Below are positions 14,739-21,578 of a DNA stretch of 29,113 nt, piece after piece. Positions within the stretch are counted from its first letter, which is position 1, and each line of letters opens with the position of its first letter. The notes beneath the pieces are model-generated. The model made no database searches and was not told where the DNA came from. It saw only the letters and a list, made by a program, of their open reading frames with translations. This DNA comes from an uncultured Anaerolineae bacterium (GTDB lineage: Bacteria > Chloroflexota > Anaerolineae > Anaerolineales > Villigracilaceae): assembly GCA_903854805.1 (NCBI GenBank), contig CAINXK010000135.1, positions 1 to 29,113 on the forward strand. Reading direction: 5' to 3'. Both the position numbers and the translations under genes were made by a program.

Positions 14739-16130
14739 ATGCGTAAAATCATTCTCCCCATTTTGTTACTTCTGATGGCCTGCGTCAGCCTGGTTCCGCA
14801 GCGCCTGTTTCAATCATCCAATAGCAGCGTACCGCCAAGTGTTCGCACTCATCCGGATGGTCCGCTTTATGTTGGTGATCAGGTCAGTTTTGAAGTCTAC
14901 CATCCTGCTGTTACCCAGCCAACCAGTACGAGAGCGCTCATTAGCCTTGCGGGGAAACCATTGGCAGAAGAAAGCTTTGGGTCTTTTGGTATGGGGGGGC
15001 GCAGCCAGGCTACGTTTTACTGGGTTTGGGATACGCGTGAATTGCTTCCCGGCGATTATACGCTTACATTTTCTCTCCAGCCCGGTACTGAGCATTGGGA
15101 TGAAAAAATTACGCTTCTCCCGGCCGGTGATGTTCCGTATCCAGAGCCGGATGCCCGCTGGGAATCAGCCGAGACTGCCTGTTGTGTCATCCATTACATC
15201 AGTGGCACAGATGCAGAAAAGGACCTGGAAGCGCTGAAAACCATGGTGGCTGCCCAGTCTGCGGATGTAGAAGACCGCTTGAAGGCCAGCTTCCAGGGCA
15301 AGATCCCTATCACCTTTTTACCACGCACCCTGGGGCATGGCGGTTTCACTTCTGACGGGATCTATGTTTCCTACTTGCATCAAAATTATGCCGGCAGTAC
15401 AGCTCGGCAAGTTACCCACCACGAAATGGTTCACTGGCTGGATGGCCAGGTAGGAGGCATGCTGCGCCCATCCATTTTGCAAGAAGGGCTGGCTGTTTAT
15501 CTGAGTGATGGACATTTCAAGTTGGAGCCTATTCTGCCACGCGCGGCCGCTCTTCTTGATCTGGGTTGGTATATTCCTTTGCGCAAGCTAACGAATTCGT
15601 TTTATCTTTCTCAACACGAGATTGGTTACGCCGAGGCAGCTGCGCTTGTCAGCTACATGATCTCAACCTATGGTTGGGAAAAATACAACAACTTTTATCG
15701 CAATATTGAGCCTGTGCCGGCGGGTAGCGATGCCGGTGTGTTGGATGCTGCTCTTCAGGCACGCCTGGGGCTATCTTTGGATCAGTTGGAACAAAATTTC
15801 TTGAATTTCTTGCGTAAACAGCCGGTTTCTGATCCTGTGCGCACTGATCTTCGCCTGACCGTTGCTTTCTACGATGCGGTTCGCCGTTATGAGTCTGACA
15901 TGGACCCCTCGGCTTACTTTCTGCAGGCCTGGCTTCCGGATGTTGCCCGGATGCGTCAACGTAATATCGTGGCTGATTTCCTGCGGCACCCAGATTCTCC
16001 TTTGAACCGGCAAATTGAGCTGTTGTTTGTTTCAGGCGATGTCAGTTTGTTGGAAGAAAAATACACGGCGGCCGAGATCAAAATTCGGATTATTGTTGCT
16101 TTGCTCGATCTGCAAAAATATATTTACTGA
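14739..16130 (+). CDS. Lipoprotein zinc protease, peptidase MA-like
   Basis: 463 residues. The N-terminus MRKIILPILLLLMAC is a short lipoprotein signal (Cys15), so the enzyme should be anchored outside the membrane. Residues 40-130 form an Ig-like beta domain (GDQVSFEVYHP, PGDYTLTFSL). The catalytic part carries HHEMVHWLDG with His228, Glu229 and His232, and Glu249 in LQEGLAVYL as third zinc ligand, the peptidase MA-like (PF13485) gluzincin pattern. The C-terminal about 150 residues are helical. Start: no Shine-Dalgarno precedes the ATG, and TATAAT at 14735-14740 overlaps it, which is probably chance. A TAAAAT at 14703-14708 could place transcription 24 nt upstream. The substrate is unknown. 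Confidence 0.85.
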   Translation: MRKIILPILLLLMACVSLVPQRLFQSSNSSVPPSVRTHPDGPLYVGDQVSFEVYHPAVTQPTSTRALISLAGKPLAEESFGSFGMGGRSQATFYWVWDTRELLPGDYTLTFSLQPGTEHWDEKITLLPAGDVPYPEPDARWESAETACCVIHYISGTDAEKDLEALKTMVAAQSADVEDRLKASFQGKIPITFLPRTLGHGGFTSDGIYVSYLHQNYAGSTARQVTHHEMVHWLDGQVGGMLRPSILQEGLAVYLSDGHFKLEPILPRAAALLDLGWYIPLRKLTNSFYLSQHEIGYAEAAALVSYMISTYGWEKYNNFYRNIEPVPAGSDAGVLDAALQARLGLSLDQLEQNFLNFLRKQPVSDPVRTDLRLTVAFYDAVRRYESDMDPSAYFLQAWLPDVARMRQRNIVADFLRHPDSPLNRQIELLFVSGDVSLLEEKYTAAEIKIRIIVALLDLQKYIY

Positions 16131-16508
16131 CTGGTATCCAGTTTTTCTTTTGACGATGCAAATTAACATGAAAAATGTTGTAAGAATTTGTGTCATGTGA
16201 TGCTGGATTCCGTGGCTTGTCAGGCGCGAAATTTTCACTGAAAATATTTCTCCTTGCCGCAAGTGCTTTATCCATTATTGATGTTCATAACAACCGAAAG
16301 ATGTTTTTGTGGGTCAGGCCATGGATTTTATTCGTTTGCGCGATTACATCAGGATGATTTTCGGGAAAACCAATGCGCCTGTGATTGCCAGTACGCTCGG
16401 TGAGTAAGTCGGTAAAAATGGCAGCTCCCTGATAATGCTCAATATCAAGCCTGTCATTTGCACATGAATAGGAATGTTTGACAGGTATTTATCTTCATCG
16501 GATTAATC
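16131..16508. other. Intergenic region, no confident gene
   Basis: About 380 bases between the plus-strand protease and the terminator of the FHA gene. A 28-codon frame with codon-like composition runs 16321-16407 (MDFIRLRDYIRM to ASTLGE) but has only a weak CAGG upstream. An AT-rich dyad (GAAATTTTC / GAAAATATTTC) lies around 16227-16250, and CCTGTCA / TGACAGG arms lie at 16450-16456 and 16479-16485. No clear terminator directly follows the protease gene. Confidence 0.5.
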
Positions 16509-16540
16509 AAAAAGGCCTCCACAATTGTGGAGGCCTTTTT
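16509..16540. terminator. Perfect-palindrome bidirectional terminator
   Basis: A 32-base perfect palindrome has half-site AAAAAGGCCTCCACAA. It forms a long stem with a T run on either strand. It lies 14 nt past the FHA gene stop and would also stop plus-strand read-through. Confidence 0.92.
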
Positions 16541-16554
16541 GAAAACAAAAGCAC

Positions 16555-17172
16555 TTATCCGCCGCATCCAGGGATGAAAGGCGCGTAAGAGCACCATAGA
16601 CTGTTTGCATCGACATAATAGAGTATGCCGGCGCAGCTGCAAACCAGGCACAACAGCACCACACCGATGATGATCAGCGCGATGCGCGAATTGCCAGCTT
16701 TGGCAGGAGCAGGAGCCGACAGCGGGCTTGGGCCGGCAGGGACCTTCCCTGCGTAAACAGGCGCGGGCGTAAGCGCAGGTTTGGCAGCTGGAATCGCTGC
16801 AGCTTCTGGGCGTGGCAGGGGGGCTGGTGGGCGGCTGGTAGAGAGCATAGTGGCGTTTGGATCTACCTGGACAATCGATTCAAAGAGCAGGTTGATTTGC
16901 TCGCCAAGCGAAATCACTTCGCCGGGTTGCAAAACGTGCTGTCCCGTCAGGCGTTGGCCGTTGACGAAGGTACCATTTGTGGAGCCCAGGTCGGTCAGGA
17001 TGAATTTACCTCCCTGAAAGACAAACTGGGTGTGTTTGCGCGAGACCTCGGCATCATTGATAACGATGCCGTTCTCTGCTTCTCGGCCGATCGTGATAAT
17101 ATCGCCTTCCAGAGGGAACGTTTTGCCAGGAGTTGGCCCGGAATGCATAACAAGTTGATACTGAGCGGTCAT
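16555..17172 (-). CDS. FHA-domain protein with C-terminal membrane anchor
   Basis: 205 residues. An FHA domain fills about 5-100 with the phosphothreonine-binding signatures IGR (28-30), SRKH (44-47) and STNGTFVNG (64-72), all key residues present. A Pro/Ala linker (about 113-160) leads to one membrane span at about 163-187, itself rich in Cys (LLCLVCSC). The last residues (WCSYAPFIPGCGG) would lie outside. Reading phosphorylated Thr on a partner, usually made by a Ser/Thr kinase, is the family role; no kinase is in this window. GGAGG lies 4 nt before the ATG. It follows lipB on the same strand after 61 nt and may share its transcript. Confidence 0.9.
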   Translation of the reverse strand: MTAQYQLVMHSGPTPGKTFPLEGDIITIGREAENGIVINDAEVSRKHTQFVFQGGKFILTDLGSTNGTFVNGQRLTGQHVLQPGEVISLGEQINLLFESIVQVDPNATMLSTSRPPAPLPRPEAAAIPAAKPALTPAPVYAGKVPAGPSPLSAPAPAKAGNSRIALIIIGVVLLCLVCSCAGILYYVDANSLWCSYAPFIPGCGG

Positions 17173-17233
17173 TTTTCCTCCAAGAATCGATGAATTAATC
17201 GGTATTTTAGTTTACTAATTTTACAGTAAAAAG

Positions 17234-17935
17234 TCAAATAAATGTTTCTGCGATTTCAAGATTAAATATTTCCCCAAAAGATTGCTGAATCGCTTGTTTG
17301 ACACGTGTCATCGTAGGTGCGCTGGCAAATATATCGGCCAGCGAAATAACTGGGTAATCCCCGATCCCACAAGGGATGATCCCATCAAAATAATCCATCT
17401 CCGGACAAACATTCAGGGCAAAGCCATGCCGGGTGATGCCATTGGCATCCACCTTGACGCCGATGGCGGCGATTTTCGCTGGTTTTTGGCGATCGTTGGG
17501 GCTGCAGCGTGGGCAGCGTGAAGCCATGTCGGCCTGTACCCAGATCCCGGTTTTACCGCTGATCTGTCCGCTGACCAACCCCAGCCTGGCGAGTGCGCCG
17601 ATCAGCATCTTCTCCAGGTTGCGCACATACCCGACGTGGTCCATTCCGTCTAATTTTAAGAGAGGATAACCCACAAGCTGTCCTGGGCCATGATAAGTAA
17701 CATCGCCGCCGCGGTCCACCCAGTGCACGGTTACACCGCGTTCTTCCAGCGTTGCTTGATCCCAGAGCAGGTTTTGAGCTTGCCCGCGCCGTCCGAAAGT
17801 GAAAGTATGCGGGTGTTCAAGCATTAACAGGGTTGCAGGCCGTTCTCCGCGCGCAATTTCAGCAGCCAGCCTGTTTTGAAGATCCCAGGCGGCTTGGTAT
17901 GCGATTGTACCGAGGTCGATGGTATGGCAGATCAT
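17234..17935 (-). CDS. lipB: Octanoyltransferase LipB
   Basis: 233 residues. LipB moves octanoyl from acyl carrier protein to the lipoyl domains of 2-oxoacid dehydrogenases or GcvH in the cytoplasm. Signatures: RGGDVTYHGPGQLVGYP (75-91, His82), GKTGIWV (127-133), the catalytic lysine in KIAAIGVKV (Lys154) and the catalytic cysteine in IIPCGI (Cys189). Between the GKTGIWV strand and the lysine there is an unusual insertion with CPRC (141-144) and a basic Pro-rich run. No Shine-Dalgarno precedes the ATG: the start codon follows at once on the T run of a terminator-like hairpin (17936-17981). No lipA is in the window. The gene lies downstream of the DprE1-like gene. Confidence 0.95.
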   Translation of the reverse strand: MICHTIDLGTIAYQAAWDLQNRLAAEIARGERPATLLMLEHPHTFTFGRRGQAQNLLWDQATLEERGVTVHWVDRGGDVTYHGPGQLVGYPLLKLDGMDHVGYVRNLEKMLIGALARLGLVSGQISGKTGIWVQADMASRCPRCSPNDRQKPAKIAAIGVKVDANGITRHGFALNVCPEMDYFDGIIPCGIGDYPVISLADIFASAPTMTRVKQAIQQSFGEIFNLEIAETFI

Positions 17936-17981
17936 AAAAAATGGGGCTGAAACCCCCGCTTTTGCCTGGGAACTTCAGCCC
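17936..17981 (-). terminator. Terminator-like hairpin between the DprE1-like gene and lipB
   Basis: On the minus strand GGGCTGAA (17981-17974) pairs with TTCAGCCC (17951-17944), with further CCC/GGG pairing inside, followed by CATTTTTT directly before the lipB ATG. It starts 7 nt after the DprE1-like stop. It could end that transcript or act as an attenuator for lipB. Confidence 0.65.
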
Positions 17982-17987
17982 GAAAAT

Positions 17988-19403
17988 TCAACTTCCGAAA
18001 ACCCGACGATACAAATCTGATTCGAGTAAGTTATTGGGATCGGTACGCTGTTTGAGCGCTTTGAAACGTGCCATGGTTTCTGCGCCGAGGAATTGGGCGG
18101 CTGTTTCTGGTGTGGTTTCGCTGTTCTTTGCAAAGTAGAAACGTCCGCCAGCGGCGAGTACCAGCGCATCAAACTCTTGCAGCATCTTGCGCATGGGTTC
18201 ACGAGTGCTGTTGGTCACCATAAAGTCCATGGCCAGTGAGAACCCGTCGACCGCATGTGAGATCAAGAATTTATCAGGGCGGTGGCGTTTGGTCACTCCC
18301 AGGTAAGATGGCATACCGCGTTTTTGAGAGATTGTCAGCATTTCCCTCCAAACATCTTCAGCGGTTTCCTTGGGCATGAAGGTTTGATATTGGATCAACC
18401 CGCCAGAGCCATAAGCCAGTTCCCATTTTGGCACATAATCCAGCAGGAAATGGAATGCAGCGTGTGATTGGCGATAGACGCCTGAGCGCAGGCTGGCGAC
18501 ATACTTGGCGGTATTGACCAGACCCCACAGCGGGGCGATCCGAAAAGGTGCCATGAAATAGTGGATGATGGATTTTGGGAAGACCCCAAACATTTTATCG
18601 GGTAAAGTCTGGTACTGCACCTGCATGGTTTTTTTCGGTTCGGGATCTTCACCTTCATGCAAGTATTTTGCGGCGTGGATTTGCCCGCGTCCCAGGCCGC
18701 TGCCGCCCGCCATGGCGTCTAACCAGCCGACGGTGTAATCATAATCAGGGGCGGCAGTCAGGATGGCGTTAAGATGCTCGGATAAATTATGTACCGGGTA
18801 GGCGTTTACCTGCAAATACCCTGAATACATCTTTTTCATCTTGAGCGTGATCGATGTGAATACACCCAGCATGCCCATCCCGCTGATCATGGCATAGAAA
18901 AGATCGCCGTTTTTCGTGGGGGAACAGGTCAACTCAGCGCCGGTGGGCAATAGGGCGGTGAATTCCTGAACATGTTCGCCGATCGTGCCCATCTTGAAAT
19001 TATTTTTTCCATGGATGTTCATTCCCAGACACCCACCCAGGGTGGTCGTCATCGTACCAGAGACTACCGGGGGCCACCAACCGTCGGGTAAAACGATTTG
19101 CCAGAGTTTTTCGAGAGTAACCCCTGGTTCGGCAGTGATCAGGCCGGTTTCGGGGTCCCAATCGATGATTTTATTCATGCGGGTTAAATCCATTACAATC
19201 CCGGCGCTGTTCAAGGCAGCATCGTTATAGGAACGACCAGCTCCTCGCAGGGTAATTTTTAGACCGTTATGCCGGGCATACTTAAATACAGTCTGGATAT
19301 CATCGACATTTTCTGGTTTGTAAAGATAAGACGCTGCCCGCAGCGAATGGCCGAAATTTTCGAGATACTCGAGGCGTTCGTAAGGTAGTGTAGCGGTAGT
19401 CAT
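17988..19403 (-). CDS. FAD-linked oxidoreductase, DprE1-like
   Basis: 471 residues. The N-terminal half is a FAD_binding_4 domain: TLRGAGRSYNDAALN (51-65, no His for covalent flavin), GVTLEKLWQIVLPDGWWPPV (94-113), TTLGGCLGMNIHGKNN (120-135) and SGMGMLGVFTSITLKM (174-189). The second half has features that resemble mycobacterial DprE1 from memory: RSGVYR, AYGSGGLIQYQ (330-340), Lys372 in LGVTK, GGRFYFAKNSETT (419-431) and DPNNLLESDL (455-464). DprE1 oxidises the 2-hydroxyl of polyprenyl-phosphoryl ribose. The next gene upstream is a DprE2-like reductase, which strengthens the call. No Shine-Dalgarno is seen; TATAAA ends 5 nt before the ATG, so a leaderless start is possible. Other sugar-alcohol or lactone oxidases remain possible. 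Confidence 0.8.
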   Translation of the reverse strand: MTTATLPYERLEYLENFGHSLRAASYLYKPENVDDIQTVFKYARHNGLKITLRGAGRSYNDAALNSAGIVMDLTRMNKIIDWDPETGLITAEPGVTLEKLWQIVLPDGWWPPVVSGTMTTTLGGCLGMNIHGKNNFKMGTIGEHVQEFTALLPTGAELTCSPTKNGDLFYAMISGMGMLGVFTSITLKMKKMYSGYLQVNAYPVHNLSEHLNAILTAAPDYDYTVGWLDAMAGGSGLGRGQIHAAKYLHEGEDPEPKKTMQVQYQTLPDKMFGVFPKSIIHYFMAPFRIAPLWGLVNTAKYVASLRSGVYRQSHAAFHFLLDYVPKWELAYGSGGLIQYQTFMPKETAEDVWREMLTISQKRGMPSYLGVTKRHRPDKFLISHAVDGFSLAMDFMVTNSTREPMRKMLQEFDALVLAAGGRFYFAKNSETTPETAAQFLGAETMARFKALKQRTDPNNLLESDLYRRVFGS

Positions 19404-19466
19404 ATATTTTTATAGAGGGTAGTTTATTAAAATAGGGTCTTTTGCTGCCCTCTCTCCATTTATTAG

Positions 19467-20249
19467 TTAGAATGACAAACGCCGGAAAATCACCGACGGA
19501 ATGTGTTTGATGATCCACATCACCAATCCCCAGCGGCTGAGGGTATAGATGGTTTGTTTGCGTGCCTTGAGGGCCATCCAGATATCATTGGCGGCTTGCT
19601 CCGGAGAGACCACCCAGAATGTGCGTGGGGAGTCTTTGAGCATATCCGTATCCATGAACCCGGGCTTCACAGTCAGCACGTGGACGCCGTGGCGGGAAAG
19701 ACGGTTGCGCAGCGCTTCAAGATAAGTCGCCAGTGCAGCTTTGGACGCGTTATAACCTGGGTTTCCCACACGACCGCGGTCGGCCGCAACCGAAGAGATG
19801 CCGACGATTTGTCCGGAATTCAGGGACTGAAAAATTGGAGCGACGGCGTTGAACCAGGCCTGTGCTCCCAGCGCATTTACTTGCATCATTTTGAGATCTT
19901 TTTCAAAATCGTAGGTTGTAGGCGTTGTGGGTAGTAAAATACCTGCATTGTAGATAAATAAATCCAAACCGCCCAGATCAAGCATTATTTTTTGAAGCAA
20001 AGCTGGAATTTCATCGAACGCTGTAACATCGTGAATATAGGCCAAAGCCTGGGTGCCCTCACCTGCTGCGTTGATTTCGCTGCAAGTGGTTTGTAATAGC
20101 TCAGGGTTACGATCGATCAACCCTAATAAGTAGCCCTCGCGCGCCAGCCGGCGTGCCAGTGCTGCCCCCAATCCCTTGGCAGAACCGATGATAATGGCTC
20201 TCCGACGAGGTTGGAGTGGTGTCGCGGCGTTCGGTTTGCTAGCTGGCAT
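19467..20249 (-). CDS. Short-chain dehydrogenase/reductase, DprE2-like
   Basis: 260 residues. The ATG at 20249 has GGAG 7 nt upstream; the frame is open to 20441 but lacks a ribosome site there. Rossmann motif GSAKGLG (22-28), NAG (101-103), catalytic Ser152/153 in GISSVAA, and YNASK with Tyr166 and Lys170. The C-terminal end IIKHIPSVIFRRLSF (246-260) resembles the end of mycobacterial DprE2, which reduces the 2-keto sugar made by DprE1 with NADH, completing a net epimerisation of ribose to arabinose on a polyprenyl carrier. It lies 63 nt before the DprE1-like gene on the same strand, so the pair is likely one operon. A general SDR function cannot be excluded. Confidence 0.8.
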   Translation of the reverse strand: MPASKPNAATPLQPRRRAIIIGSAKGLGAALARRLAREGYLLGLIDRNPELLQTTCSEINAAGEGTQALAYIHDVTAFDEIPALLQKIMLDLGGLDLFIYNAGILLPTTPTTYDFEKDLKMMQVNALGAQAWFNAVAPIFQSLNSGQIVGISSVAADRGRVGNPGYNASKAALATYLEALRNRLSRHGVHVLTVKPGFMDTDMLKDSPRTFWVVSPEQAANDIWMALKARKQTIYTLSRWGLVMWIIKHIPSVIFRRLSF

Positions 20250-20274
20250 ACTGTTCTCCAAATAAATGGGCATG

Positions 20275-20310
20275 GGCCCCGGTTTCGGCACCCCCGAAGT
20301 ATGTGGGGCC
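20275..20310 (-). promoter_or_regulatory. Nested hairpin in the leader of the DprE2-like gene
   Basis: Outer arms GGCCCC (20275-20280) and GGGGCC (20305-20310) enclose an inner stem TTCGG / CCGAA around 20284-20298. It lies between the extended -10 and the ribosome site. It could be a regulatory leader; no known riboswitch is recognised. Confidence 0.4.
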
Positions 20311-20329
20311 AAGCGGGAAGATAGCCTTG

Positions 20330-20338
20330 ATTTTAACA
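20330..20338 (-). promoter_or_regulatory. Extended -10 promoter of the DprE2-DprE1-like pair
   Basis: The minus strand reads TGTTAAAAT. It predicts a transcript start near 20323 and a leader of about 74 nt. The -35 region is weak. Confidence 0.5.
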
Positions 20339-20594
20339 TACTCTGGTACGTGTTTTCCCGCGTTAAAACTTTTGCAAAAGACCTTTTCATTTTGCTTATA
20401 CTTATAGATGTATCCTGGTCGGATCTGCGCCAGCTTTGCATTTTCTCCGGCTCTGGTTATCCGGGTTTCAGACCTGCTGCTTGGGGTTGATGAAACCGAC
20501 GCTCTCGGGTTGCTATTTTTTGAAAGCCTGCGAGTAAATTGATTTATCTCACCAAGTTTTTTTGATCCGGGTACTCACAAAAATGGAGGAAGTC
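20339..20594. other. Divergent intergenic region
   Basis: It separates the DprE2-like gene (minus) and the lipid kinase (plus). No gene is seen. A possible -35 TTGAAA for the kinase lies at 20520-20525, but no matching -10 is convincing. Confidence 0.45.
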
Positions 20595-21512
20595 ATGGCG
20601 CGAAAAGTGAAGTTGATCTTGAATCCGATGGCTGATATGGGTTCTGCCTGGCGTGCGGCCAACGATCTGCGCCCGCTTATGGTTGAATATGGTGGCGCGG
20701 ATTGGAGCGGTACCGTCTACCCCACGCATGCCACCGAACTGGCCAAACAAGCTGCCCTGGATGGTTACGATATGGTGATTGCCATGGGTGGTGATGGTAC
20801 TGTGCATGAAGTCGTAAATGGCTTGATGCAGGTACCGGCAGAGAAGCGCCCCATTCTGGGTGTTGTGCCGGTTGGCTCGGGCAATGACTTTGCGCATGCC
20901 ATTGGTATTCCTTTACAGGCTGATCGCGCCTTGCAGCATGCGTTTAAAAGCCCGCCATCTCTTGTGGATATAGGTTTGCTGACCGATGAAAACGGACGCC
21001 AGGAATATTTCGACAATACAGTTGGGATTGGTTTTGATGCTGTCGTAACCATTCGCTCGCACAAACTGCCGGTTGTGCGTGGTTTTATGATGTACCTGAC
21101 GGCAGTCATTCAGACCATATTATTGAACCATGATCCGGTTCTTATGCAGATTGAAAATGGCGAAGATCATTGGGAAGAGAAAGCCCTGATGTTTACTGTG
21201 TGTAATGGCGGACGCGAGGGTGGTGGGTTTATGATTGCCCCCGAAGCAAAAAACGATGATGGCATTCTGGATTTTGCCATGGTTAAGAAGTGTGACCGTT
21301 TGACAATGTTCAGACTCGTTCCTGAGTTTATGAAAGGCACGCATGCCCGTTTCGCGCAGATCAAAATGGGCACTTGCAAATCACTCTCCATTCGGGCGGA
21401 TCGACCCATGTATATTCACGCTGATGGAGAGATTTTCACCAGCTTTGGTAGTAATCTTAAAGGGTTGAAATTCGAGATTCTGCCGGGTGCCTTGCAGGTT
21501 GTTCGCGGATAA
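20595..21512 (+). CDS. Diacylglycerol kinase catalytic-domain lipid kinase (YegS/DgkB type)
   Basis: 305 residues. The ATG at 20595 is chosen for GGAGG at 20585-20589. The kinase domain (PF00781) covers about 1-125 with GGDGTVHEVVNGL (65-77) and GSGNDFAHAIG (94-104). The C-terminal beta domain holds VCNGGREGGGF (202-212) and HADGEI (275-280), whose acidic residue is catalytic in DgkB-like enzymes. The family phosphorylates diacylglycerol, other lipids or sphingosine-like bases at the inner face of the membrane with ATP. Which lipid is used here cannot be told. It is divergent from the DprE-like pair, and its stop is 66 nt before the next gene. Confidence 0.92.
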   Translation: MARKVKLILNPMADMGSAWRAANDLRPLMVEYGGADWSGTVYPTHATELAKQAALDGYDMVIAMGGDGTVHEVVNGLMQVPAEKRPILGVVPVGSGNDFAHAIGIPLQADRALQHAFKSPPSLVDIGLLTDENGRQEYFDNTVGIGFDAVVTIRSHKLPVVRGFMMYLTAVIQTILLNHDPVLMQIENGEDHWEEKALMFTVCNGGREGGGFMIAPEAKNDDGILDFAMVKKCDRLTMFRLVPEFMKGTHARFAQIKMGTCKSLSIRADRPMYIHADGEIFTSFGSNLKGLKFEILPGALQVVRG

Positions 21513-21520
21513 GCCCGTGC

Positions 21521-21529
21521 TGGTAAAAT
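21521..21529 (+). promoter_or_regulatory. Extended -10 promoter for the Helicase_C_3 gene
   Basis: TGGTAAAAT just after the lipid kinase stop predicts a start near 21536, giving a 43-nt leader for the gene at 21579. Confidence 0.45.
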
Positions 21530-21578
21530 GATTGTGTGCTACTGTACGAAAAACTGTTTCTACACCTTGTGAAAGCCT

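Noticed and set aside
14735..14740. TATAAT as promoter of the peptidase MA-like gene
   Set aside because: It overlaps the start codon, so transcription would begin inside the gene and remove the lipoprotein signal.
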